Source: Isochrysis galbana (taxonomy: Eukaryota > Haptophyta > Isochrysidales > Isochrysidaceae). From it: a stretch of DNA of 64,000 nucleotides. Below the pieces are notes generated by a model. The model saw nothing but the letters and a program-made list of their open reading frames with translations. It was not told the origin of the DNA and searched no databases. Shown one piece after another: positions 31,384 through 40,015 of the stretch (the first letter of the stretch is position 1; each line of letters opens with the position of its first letter). The stretch is taken from the NCBI GenBank assembly GCA_018136815.1, contig CM030931.1, positions 4,842,148-4,906,147 on the forward strand, read 5' to 3'. Made by a program: the position numbers and the translations under genes.

Positions 31384-34205
31384 AAAAAAACATCTGAAGA
31401 TTCCGGGCTACACACCTACTAGACTAGGGTACTTCCCCATCCCTGCCGCCACCGCCCTTAATTTCCCTTTCCTCCACCTCCTCCCCTTCCCCCCTTCATT
31501 CCTTTGTCTTCGGTATCCGGGGTTCGGCTCGGGTGCGCTACCACGAGCCTGGTTCAAAGCGCGGGTTCCGGGCAGGCCTGTTGTTGGTCAATTGTCATCT
31601 TGTGCTTGTCGGGTCACGGGCTTGCTCGTCTTTCTCGCCCTTGCTTGTCGCTATTGTGTCTCGGTGGGTTTATGTCCAATCGAGGTGTATCTCGTCTCAG
31701 AGTTGTTCTGGTACGGGTCCCTCGGCAATTATATATGCCACCCCCATCGAGGTGGTCAAGGTTTGCAGCTCTAGACTTGGTTCTAGCTTTCCTCTTGCAC
31801 CTAGTGTGAACAAAGGGTATATATCGTTCATGTCGATCCTTTTCTTCGGCTGTCTGCCCATGCCTGCTTGGGCGGTCCTAGCCGAGTCTGTCGTATTCGC
31901 AAATAGTAGTGCCTTGCTTAGTGTCGTGTACCTGTCTATCGTTCTTATCAACACTGACTTCTCCGAGAATTCAATGCCGTCGTAGTGTATCCTGTAGAAG
32001 TCTGTTAAGATATATCTCCATGCTAGAGTGTAGAGTATTGTGAGCGATCGCGGTGCTTTCCCCTCTGGGTGCATGAAGAGGTTATCTACGATTACCTCTT
32101 CCCTGCTTCTACCATTCCGGGGAGTGTACCTTGCCAGATTGTCGAGCGTCTCGAATATCTTGACTACCCTCGGGCACTCGCCCAAGTGGGTGGAAGATTC
32201 GTTAGACGCCTTGCACATGCGGCAGGTTTTGTCTCTGTCCGCGAACCGGTTGTAGGTGCCTATCCTTCTGTGGGTTAGGTGCTTGAAATGGAGGTGTGTA
32301 TCTCTCGCCGTCATCATCGGGGATGTATATATTGTGGCTAGGTGTTCCCACGTGTTGTCGGGTATCGGTAGACGCTGTTTCCAATTCTCGGGTCCCGTTA
32401 GGCGTCTACGCTTTCCGTCCGTCTTCTGTATTGCTCGCGTTAGTTGCTCCACTCCCATTTTGTCTAGCGGGGTATCCCCGTCCAGGGTATATTCGTCTGC
32501 TAGTGGGTATTCCAATCTCTTGTTTGATTTGAAGCCATCCCCCCATTTTGCCGGTGGGGAGGGATCTAGCTGCTCGGGGGCATTGTCGAGTCTTGCGCCG
32601 ATTATGGGCGTGCCTAGGTACGAGAGCTCCGCTTCATACCACGCGCCTTTGAGCTCGGCGAAATAGCTGCCGTCTTGGGCTATGCGTACATTTGGGGTAG
32701 GCCCCTCTGAGCCGCGCTGCTCGCTGGTTTCCCGCCTCGTTGCCGAGGTCTCTACAGCCGTTGGGACCGCCCGTGTCGTCAAAATCGTCACGGCGTGGTC
32801 TACTATGGCGCTCCACGATGCCAAAAATTTGTCTTTCGGGATGTATTCTCCCTGGAAGTGAATGTAAGTGTCGTTGTTTCTAAGATATTGTTCGCACTCC
32901 TCGCTACGGTAGGGCAATGTTGCGTCGAAGTCGGTAAACACGTTATGTATGGTGTTGCAATCTAGCTTGTTCCATAGCTTCGCCCACGTGGGGTTCATTT
33001 TGGGTCCCGGGTGTGTCGGGCTGCCCCATATGGGTTGCGATAGTACGCCTTCTCTACTCGTTCCTACCACTAGGTGCGCTGAGGCGTCTTTAAACGCGCT
33101 GGCCAATGCCTTATTGGATGCCCGCGGGATTTCTTTGAATTTTTCGTCGAGTGTTTGATACTTGACCGCGATCGGGCAGGGGATACCCGCCTTGCGAAAG
33201 TCCGCCACATCTTTGTATTCTTCGCGGAATTGATTGGCGCAATCCGCCGTGACGAGAATCTCCCAAGGGCCGGAGGCGCTCTTGGATAGAAATTCGGGCT
33301 CGAGGTCTACGCCCTCCAGCTTGTTTAGGTGCGCGACGATCGCGCCGAGGACCTCTTCGTCTTTGGCCTTGTGCCCCTTCTCGTATGCCGTAAAGGTGAT
33401 AATGATCTTGTGGGAGTCCGGGAATTCGGCCTCCCCCTCGGGTTCGGGCTCTAAGTCTTCGTCAAGGAGGGCCACCTGTGTGACCAAGGCGGAGGGTGGG
33501 GTTAGCCTTGAATAGGTTTTCGTCTCTCGGGCGTCCATATGGCTCGATGTTTCCGCTATGTTGTCTCCCCCTACCGAGGGTTCCGTGTGGATTGTGCTTT
33601 GTGTAGGCTCTCTCTCAAGTTGGTGTTTGTTGTGGTGGGCCTCCTGGGCCTGTGTCACTTGCGACGTTCGCGCGCCCGTGGCTCGCTTGTCCGTTTGGCC
33701 TTCGGGGGCGTTGGGGGGCATCCCTCCTGGTCTGCCTCCCTTTTTGCTCCTGTGCCCCTTGCTGGGGGGTCCTGTCTGCTCTTTGTTCAACCCCTTGTTG
33801 TGGTGCGGCATTTCCCCATGGGGGTTCTGCTGTAGATGGTACCGGGCCGGCCCCTCGCGCCGGAGCGCGAGGGCGGTACCGCGGTTGTGTAGGGTCCCAG
33901 CCCGGAGGCCTTCCCTTTGGAAGCGTCCCACTGGTGTGGTGTGACTGGTGTGGCTGTGTGTTGTGTTGGAGGTGTGCTGTATGCTGGCTGCTGCCAGCAT
34001 GGCAGCCTTGTTCGTGGCGTTCGCGGTGGTCCGCGAGCGTGGCAGGCTGGCTCCTGTGCCCACCTGGCTGGGAGGGTCGTCCTGACGCGGTCGCTTCGGC
34101 GACAGCGGGGTGTCACTCAAACCTTCGTCCATCTCGGCGAGGGCAGCGGCAGCGAGGGAGGGCGGCGGCGCGCGCTCCATGACCCTATCAGTTTACTGAT
34201 AGTTG
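31384..34205 (-). mobile_element. Near-complete non-LTR-like retroelement with internal deletion, nested, 17-bp target duplication
   Basis: 2.8 kb, minus strand. The 5' end at 34205 is a hairpin (ctatcag taaa ctgatag) just before the ATG. The 3' end at 31384 is gtagcccggaatcttcagatg followed by T residues on the element strand. Perfect direct repeats acaatcaaggtgcataa at 31367-31383 and 34206-34222 flank it. It holds one 827-codon ORF. The 3' untranslated part matches 15390-16081. The order 5' hairpin, ORF1 domain, CCHC region, tail and target duplication fits a LINE-type element lacking its reverse transcriptase and endonuclease, so it would move only with help from a complete relative. Confidence 0.85.
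31697..34180 (-). CDS. 827-residue retroelement protein: ORF1 domain joined to post-RT CCHC region
   Basis: Uninterrupted frame. Residues 1-240 are disordered (MERAPPPSLAAAALAEMDEG, PKRPRQDDPPSQVGTG). About 240-360 is the ORF1 block shared with the other copies (FTAYEKGHKAKDEEVLGAIV, GPWEILVTADCANQF, IPCPIAVKYQTLDEK). At ...DASAHLVV the similarity to the intact ORF1 at 55774 stops and a region starting GTSREGVLSQPIWG follows. The last ~260 residues contain HLHFKHLTHRRIGTYNRF, the CCHC knuckle CRMCKASNESSTHLGEC (~653) and LAWRYILTDFYRIHYDG. That C-terminal part is typical of the segment after the reverse transcriptase of non-LTR elements; no RT motif is present. Probable in-frame internal deletion product. 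Confidence 0.75.
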   Translation of the reverse strand: MERAPPPSLAAAALAEMDEGLSDTPLSPKRPRQDDPPSQVGTGASLPRSRTTANATNKAAMLAAASIQHTSNTTHSHTSHTTPVGRFQREGLRAGTLHNRGTALALRREGPARYHLQQNPHGEMPHHNKGLNKEQTGPPSKGHRSKKGGRPGGMPPNAPEGQTDKRATGARTSQVTQAQEAHHNKHQLEREPTQSTIHTEPSVGGDNIAETSSHMDARETKTYSRLTPPSALVTQVALLDEDLEPEPEGEAEFPDSHKIIITFTAYEKGHKAKDEEVLGAIVAHLNKLEGVDLEPEFLSKSASGPWEILVTADCANQFREEYKDVADFRKAGIPCPIAVKYQTLDEKFKEIPRASNKALASAFKDASAHLVVGTSREGVLSQPIWGSPTHPGPKMNPTWAKLWNKLDCNTIHNVFTDFDATLPYRSEECEQYLRNNDTYIHFQGEYIPKDKFLASWSAIVDHAVTILTTRAVPTAVETSATRRETSEQRGSEGPTPNVRIAQDGSYFAELKGAWYEAELSYLGTPIIGARLDNAPEQLDPSPPAKWGDGFKSNKRLEYPLADEYTLDGDTPLDKMGVEQLTRAIQKTDGKRRRLTGPENWKQRLPIPDNTWEHLATIYTSPMMTARDTHLHFKHLTHRRIGTYNRFADRDKTCRMCKASNESSTHLGECPRVVKIFETLDNLARYTPRNGRSREEVIVDNLFMHPEGKAPRSLTILYTLAWRYILTDFYRIHYDGIEFSEKSVLIRTIDRYTTLSKALLFANTTDSARTAQAGMGRQPKKRIDMNDIYPLFTLGARGKLEPSLELQTLTTSMGVAYIIAEGPVPEQL

Positions 34206-34697
34206 ACAATCAAGGTGCATAACGTTGACGTCAAGGTGAGGATCAAGATAGAAGCCATTGAGGACAAGCTCAACAAAAAGGGCCCCTCGTCGCGCAAGGC
34301 GCTGTACGAAGCACTCCAAGACGTGGCAGCCCACGTCGTAGTCGAAGCAGAGGGGCTTGCGCAAGCCTCCGTGATCACGCTAAGCGTCATTGTCAAAGCC
34401 GTCGAGAAAGAAGGATTCACGTTCCTCAAGGGGAACCGGGAACGCATGAAACTCGAAGGTGACTCAGGCACATTCGTCTCCAAGGTGGCCCACTCCACGC
34501 GCTGGCACATCTACATCTCAGCGGCCCAAGGCAACTTCCTAGCGGGCAACTTTCCGCGCAAGCTGATTCTAATCATCGACAACAAGCCGGTGCCGGTTAA
34601 CTACGCGATCCGCGCGTGCAAGCCTTTGCAGATGCCCCACGCAATGCAATCGGGCCACAAGCTAATGATCCACGCCTCTGGGGCCCGACTTCAGTAG

Positions 34698-35381
34698 ACC
34701 ATAGCGAGCGTGATTTCGTCGCTCGCGGGTAGATCCCTGCGGCAAAGTAGTAGGGAATGCCGAGTAGGTCCCCAATCCACTGGGTCGAGTGTCTTAGGTG
34801 CCCTGTGAGTCTGTATGTGTGAATCTGCCCGTGGGTCGTTGAACGTCAATGACCGTAGTCTTCAACATTCGTATACAAAAAATTCGCTTTTCGCGTTCGA
34901 GTTTTTCGGTTTCAAGCTGGGGATCTATTAGATAGCGACTGTTTTAGGTGTCTGGGCACAAAAAAAATTCTAGGATGCTAATATGACGTAGTTCCAACAC
35001 TGCGAAGTCGTTGTCTTTAAAGCTACCGGTAGTCTTCGTTGCGCCCCTTCTACCGTGATTGATGGAGATGAAGAGGGTGTGGTATGGATACGGTATGGGG
35101 ATGTGGGGGTGTTGGGTGTTGGGTGAGTTGATTCAGAGGCTACACGCACGCATCACAAAAAAAATCAAAATTTTGCCCAAAATTTGGGTGCCTTGGCAGC
35201 AAATTTTGACCTCAAAATTTGGGGTGCTCAAGATCAAAACTTTGGCGTATGCCAAGACGGTCAAAAATGCAGCCCCCCCGCATGTAAATAGTTTTAAATC
35301 ACTGTTTGTGTTTGACCGCCCTATCATCTATCATTGAGCTAGCGCGCTCACGCGACACGCGACAACGACGGTGACAACGAT
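34698..35381. other. Intergenic, AT-richer, no gene
   Basis: No supported coding sequence. 35155-35250 repeats the word caaaattttg and aaatttggg variants. 35300-35325 carries tgtttgaccgccctat, the inverse of the agggcggtcaaaca word of repeat R2. Confidence 0.5.
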
Positions 35382-35434
35382 ACAACGATACGTTCCCAAT
35401 CTTCAGATGTTTTTTTTTTACAACGATACGTTCC
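35382..35434 (+). mobile_element. 21-bp retro-insertion of a retroelement 3' terminus with 16-bp target duplication
   Basis: acaacgatacgttccc is present at 35382-35397 and again at 35419-35434. Between them is only aatcttcagatg plus nine T, which is exactly the 3' terminus of the family-A element (31384, 16081). This looks like target-primed reverse transcription that stopped after a dozen template bases. Confidence 0.85.
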
Positions 35435-36018
35435 CCTGCCTTCACTCGGAGAAGATCAGTAGATCTGACACGTATACAACAGAACACGCGCTCAGAGTCA
35501 AACAGGGGTTAGCTCTATGCGGGTGGGACCGTCATCAAGAGCTCGGCGGGCTGAGGTTTGATGACGCCCTCTCTCCCTTCCTCTCTCCCCCTCCTCTCCC
35601 TCTCTCTCCCCCTCTCTCTCGACAACCAACGCTAAGTAAGTGGCTTGCCGCCAACAAACCGCCAAGAGAAAGAGAGAGAACAAGATGGAACGAGAGATGG
35701 TTCAGGAGGGTGTCTCCTCCTGTAAAGAACTTGTGTGCCGTCTTCAGTTCGTTCGTACTTCTACGTTCCTTCGTGCGATCTCTCTCTCTTCCTCCGACTC
35801 GTTCGGTCTTCTCTCTGTTTGCACCGTTCTTCCCTCTATCTTTTGAGAGGCTCTCCCGTCCCTCCCTCCCCCCTCTCCCTCTCTCTCCCTCCCCCTCCTC
35901 GCTCGTCGGCTGCAGGGGAACCCGAATCACTGCACCCCACCGCTCCCTCCCGCTCGCCTGCCCCCCAGACTCCCCGGCTCTTCCCACGCGTACCCCCTGA
36001 CCCTCACCCCCGCCGCTG
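35435..36018. other. Upstream region of the coiled-coil gene, pyrimidine tracts
   Basis: Plus-strand C/T tracts at 35565-35622 and 35845-35900. A good acceptor-like sequence (ctctcgtctcag) lies just inside the next reading frame near 36087, suggesting an intron whose upstream exon could be in this interval. Confidence 0.45.
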
Positions 36019-39000
36019 ATGCGCCCACCGTGGGGCGGTTCATCCACCCAGCCAAGGGGGCACCTCGCACCTCCCTCCTCTCGTCTCAGGCCGCATGGCC
36101 CTCGGATCGGCACTGAGCACTTGCTGCCGCCTCTCTGGGCGTCCTTGGGCCGGCTGGCCAAAAAGGCCGAGAAGGAACTGTTCGCGGCGGCGAAAGGCGC
36201 AGCAGAGCTCGCAGGGCTGCTCGACGTTGCCGAGGAGCTCCCTCCTCCGCCCAAGCGAGAGCCCAGACTCGGGCTTGAGCACTTCCAGCGCGGTCCTCCC
36301 GCTGCGTTCCTCACGGCAATCGTCGCCTTCATGTTGGCATCTTACAGTCCCGCGACGTCGCCGCTCATGCGCCAGATGGAGGCCAGCGCCTTGTCTGCCG
36401 TCCAACCGGCTCTTATGCCCATCCGTGTGGCAACAGAAGAGGTGCGCAAGGCACGCGATGCATCGTATGAGGCACTCACCGTCAACTATGATGAGTGGGC
36501 GACAAGAATTGAGCAGGTCGATCTAGAAGGGCGTGTGCAGCACGCACTCCTCATGGCGCAATCGGCTGGAGCAGAGGCGGCCAATCTGGCGCGCAGTAGA
36601 GCCTTTGCCGCTTACAAACATGCTGCAGGTGCGGTGCCCGACATAGACGTGCTCATCGCCATGAACCAAGCCAAAATCGACGACGTGAGCTTGTTCGCGC
36701 AAAGTACGTTGGACCTGACAAATCGGGCAAGAGAAAGTGCGGCCGCGCAGCTGAAGCACGTTGCAGAAATCCGAGTGAATCCGCTAGAATTTGATGTTGG
36801 CGATTGGCGGCGAGCACGTCGTGCTGCACAGATCGAGCGGGAGATTTCAGACATCAAGGCACTCATTCAAGAAGCCTCTACAGCCGAGCAGCTTGACGAT
36901 GGCTACATAGGGAACACTTTATCGACTAGTCAAGCGATGCCCGACGACGAGGTTTTGGCACAGCAGCAAGAAGCGGAGTACCGGGCTCGTGTGGAATCCA
37001 TTGCCAACTTCAAGAAAGCCTATGCTACCACAGCGAAGAATGCCGAGGAACAGCTCAAGGCGTGGAGGGTGGCTAGCACCCACGGGCTAAGGCGCATGCA
37101 GCTCGAGGCGCTCATCCACGCAGAGTCAGGGGAGGCAGTCTTGACAGATTGGAAGGCCAACCTGCGTGCACACTCACGAATCAAAAGTGCAAGGTCCGCT
37201 AGCTCAGCTCCGGTCAAGCTCATTTCCAAGGTCTTTCCCTCCGACCGGGTTGAGGACACCCAACCCAAGGACTGGGATGCTGAAGCTGACGCCTTGTTCC
37301 AGAATGCGAAGGAGGCGGCGAGGCGCAAGTACCAGAGGATCATTGAAGAGTCTGAGGCGACGGAGCGCTCGGCTCGTCATCTTGCCGCTCAAAGAGCCGC
37401 CCTCGAGGCGCGGCGCGCAGCACCACGCGAGACGTTCGAGGCAGAAGAGGCCTCACATGCTGCGGCACGCGAGGCGAACGCCTTGGCAAGGAAGAAAGTC
37501 ATAGAAGATTGGGCTATGGACATGGAAGTGCGCTTGGATTTGGCAGCGGCCGAGTCGCGGGAGCAGCTTTCGCTCTTTACGCAGACCAAACTTGGAGCCA
37601 CCACGTCAGACGTTGTTCAGTCTGTTCAGACTCATCTCGAGCGCTTCAGTGGGCACGTCAAGGATAACCTAGCTGATTCGGACGTTATCAGAAGACATTC
37701 CGACCGCGTGCGGCACGCGGATGCCGAGCTAGCACGTGCTCGTGCTGACGAGGCACGGGCGATCCGGTTCGAGGCAGAGCAGATCAAGTCGTGGCAGCGA
37801 GCTGAAGCGAGGGCTCTGGCGGCTGCTAAGCGTAGCCTGCAAGCTGACGCACAAGAGGTTGCACGAGCGGAGCAGGCCAGAGCTGGCGAGGAATTGGCAC
37901 GACGAACTCGGCTTGAAGCGCGCGCCGCAGCGCTTGCCCGGGAAGAGGCAGCCGCTCTTGCCCAGAGCCATCTGAACGCCTTGGTGTCCTCAAAGCAAAT
38001 GGCAGCGCTTGAGAAGTCCAACGCGGCCAGGACGGAACTCGTGGGCACGGTCTCTGAGGGGCCACATGTGACGTTCGAGAAGGGGGCTGTTCCGAAGACG
38101 CGCGAGGACCACACAGTGCTTGCACGAGCACTAGAGCAGCATGCCCAGGACGTCGCAGAAAGACTAAAAACGGCACGCGTGCGTTACGACACCGTCAGCG
38201 GCGGCGGGTCCATGGATCTAACAGCATACACACCACCGGCTCCGCCACCTTCACCTCCTCCAGTGGTTGCGCTCACCTCACCTCCGCCTCCCCCAGTAGT
38301 GCCGGAGCTCGTGGCGCCCGTGATGCGTGATCGTAAATGGCAGCTCCCAGGCAAAATGGTGATGCCTGAAGCCACAATGTCTGCTATAATTGCTCCTATG
38401 AAAAAATCGGCGGTGAGCGGTGTCTCTGCCGACGGGCTAGTGGAAGGCAGCGTTGCCGTCACCGTGGTGAGTGCTGGCTCGGCTGGCGCCTTGCTGGCGG
38501 CAAGAACAGGCCGCCACGAGAGCGCAGAAGATGAAAGAAAAGCCGGAAAAGGAATAGAGGACGAGGAAGAGGTCGAAAACAAGCAGGTACCCATTCTATG
38601 GCAGTTGCGACGTGTTCGTAGTAGCCCGACAAAGGCTGTTGAGGAATTGGACACACAGTCCGCAACACTCAATGTGACAAGGACGATCAACGGATCGGTC
38701 ACAGATCACACAGAGGGAATCGGGGGCGGGCATGAGGCAGCTGGGCTTGCGCAAGACAAAGTCAATGCGTACGCCGCCATCGACGCGGCGGCGAAGATAG
38801 CGGCCGCACAAGCAAACGAAAGAATGACTAAGAAGGCTCACGCGAGAAGCCCTACCCGCACAAGCTTTAAGGCGCCTACCAAGGCCAAACGATACGCTTC
38901 AACGGATGAAGCCCGGCACGGCAAGGCTTCTATGACGGAGCGAGTGGATACTGCCATCCCGGAGAGTGCGTCTGATCAGCCTCCGAGCAACAGCCAAGTT

Positions 39001-39201
39001 CAAGCAACCAAAAGTAAAGAGAGGAGACCGGTCTCAACTTCTCGACCACATCCCGACCAAGCCCTAGGCACGACTCGCAAGCCAAAGTTCCCAACGGGTA
39101 GGGATGCATCTACCCATGGAAAAATCTTTGGCAAGGTGGTACCGAAAGCACAAAGGGAAAATCACAATGTGTGCTCAAGGCGTGGAAGGAAGAACAAATA
39201 A
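36019..39201 (+). CDS. Unknown 1060-residue alanine/charge-rich coiled-coil protein with one membrane segment
   Basis: I do not recognise a family. The uninterrupted frame has a short N-terminal part, one hydrophobic segment near residues 94-110 (AAFLTAIVAFMLASYS), then ~600 residues of A/E/R/K-rich heptad-like helix (e.g. ARADEARAIRFEAEQIKSW, ALAREEAAALAQSHLNAL) interrupted by a proline loop (TPPAPPPSPPPV, ~residue 735), and a basic disordered tail ending CSRRGRKNK. Length and evenness of codon use support a real gene. The first ~23 codons may be intronic because a strong acceptor-like ctcgtctcag precedes GCCGCATGGCC at 36087. Possible roles (scaffold or membrane-anchored filament) are guesses. 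Confidence 0.7.
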   Translation: MRPPWGGSSTQPRGHLAPPSSRLRPHGPRIGTEHLLPPLWASLGRLAKKAEKELFAAAKGAAELAGLLDVAEELPPPPKREPRLGLEHFQRGPPAAFLTAIVAFMLASYSPATSPLMRQMEASALSAVQPALMPIRVATEEVRKARDASYEALTVNYDEWATRIEQVDLEGRVQHALLMAQSAGAEAANLARSRAFAAYKHAAGAVPDIDVLIAMNQAKIDDVSLFAQSTLDLTNRARESAAAQLKHVAEIRVNPLEFDVGDWRRARRAAQIEREISDIKALIQEASTAEQLDDGYIGNTLSTSQAMPDDEVLAQQQEAEYRARVESIANFKKAYATTAKNAEEQLKAWRVASTHGLRRMQLEALIHAESGEAVLTDWKANLRAHSRIKSARSASSAPVKLISKVFPSDRVEDTQPKDWDAEADALFQNAKEAARRKYQRIIEESEATERSARHLAAQRAALEARRAAPRETFEAEEASHAAAREANALARKKVIEDWAMDMEVRLDLAAAESREQLSLFTQTKLGATTSDVVQSVQTHLERFSGHVKDNLADSDVIRRHSDRVRHADAELARARADEARAIRFEAEQIKSWQRAEARALAAAKRSLQADAQEVARAEQARAGEELARRTRLEARAAALAREEAAALAQSHLNALVSSKQMAALEKSNAARTELVGTVSEGPHVTFEKGAVPKTREDHTVLARALEQHAQDVAERLKTARVRYDTVSGGGSMDLTAYTPPAPPPSPPPVVALTSPPPPPVVPELVAPVMRDRKWQLPGKMVMPEATMSAIIAPMKKSAVSGVSADGLVEGSVAVTVVSAGSAGALLAARTGRHESAEDERKAGKGIEDEEEVENKQVPILWQLRRVRSSPTKAVEELDTQSATLNVTRTINGSVTDHTEGIGGGHEAAGLAQDKVNAYAAIDAAAKIAAAQANERMTKKAHARSPTRTSFKAPTKAKRYASTDEARHGKASMTERVDTAIPESASDQPPSNSQVQATKSKERRPVSTSRPHPDQALGTTRKPKFPTGRDASTHGKIFGKVVPKAQRENHNVCSRRGRKNK

Positions 39202-40015
39202 GAGGTGATAGATGACGGATGCTAACGCGTTTAGATCAAGGGGTGATTCGAGGCGAGGTCATCTTGAAGTCGACTTTCGCTCAATGGCCCATCTGCGTAT
39301 CACATTGGCTATTTGTAACAGTGCTTCGATCCGCATGGCACTTGCAGCTTGACGCATCTGAAAGCACTCTGCCATAGCCCAACAGTTAATGCATTACGTG
39401 AAAAGTTGAAGAGAATGCTGCTAGGGTCCAGCTCCCCTCCTTCGCCCCCACTAGCCGATAGCTAGTAAATGCAGCAAACAGGTGGTGTTAAGGGTAGCAG
39501 GTGGTCAGTAGCGATAATAAAACGAATGAGCATGCTTATCGCCGCTACTGCCACTAGCCGCTTGCATCAGCACACAACTATCTTCTATCTTGCTAAAAGG
39601 ATAGGGTCATGGAACGCGCGCGCCGAGCCTAGGAGCGGCGCGCGCTCCTTACCGGTGCAGTTGGCTGTTTGCACTACAAGTACGCGCGCGTATAGCGCGC
39701 ATCAATATCAGTCCACATTGTTGTTACTTGATTGACAATAACGCCAGTCACTCGTGACAAAAACATTCCACATCGAATCTAATCTAGCTATCCAAGAGGC
39801 ATTGAACCATGTATTTTTGTGTTGGTGGGCAAATCGAAAGTGCTTGGCAGCTGCACCAATGTTTGTCTCAGATAGTCAGCCACCGAGCTGCCAAAAACGA
39901 TAAGGAAGCCGACGTTTGACCGTTGGTGTAGGAGCGCAGTCCTCCGTGGTGGCCGCCGAAGGCCAACTCGGCGGGCACCGATAGGCGCGGACGGCTCTGT
40001 AGAAACATAACAGAA
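39202..40015. other. Intergenic between convergent coiled-coil and ClpB genes
   Basis: No gene or known repeat recognised; both neighbours end here. A GC-rich inverted word (gcgcgcgccga ... cggcgcgcgc, 39617-39648) is the only structure noticed. Confidence 0.5.

Larger units (their letters stand above)
31283..34697 (+). mobile_element. Retroelement ORF1-like copy split by a nested element
   Basis: Plus-strand coding reads LLWARSSKGPWHIGVNEDC and QFKARYGEQTTIKVH up to 31383, then resumes at 34206 with TIKVHNVDVKVRIKIEAIED and KLNKKGPSSRKALYEALQD, ending at 34697. Both sides match the ORF1 block at 7800-8640. Between them lies the 2.8-kb minus-strand element. The second half (FTFLKGNRERMKLEGD..., WHIYISAAQGNFLAGNFPRK) parallels FHFIQGNQERTK and YHLYVTPKQGSFNSFDFPRK at 55774-57160, so this is the C-terminal half of ORF1. 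No 5' part is present. Confidence 0.8.
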
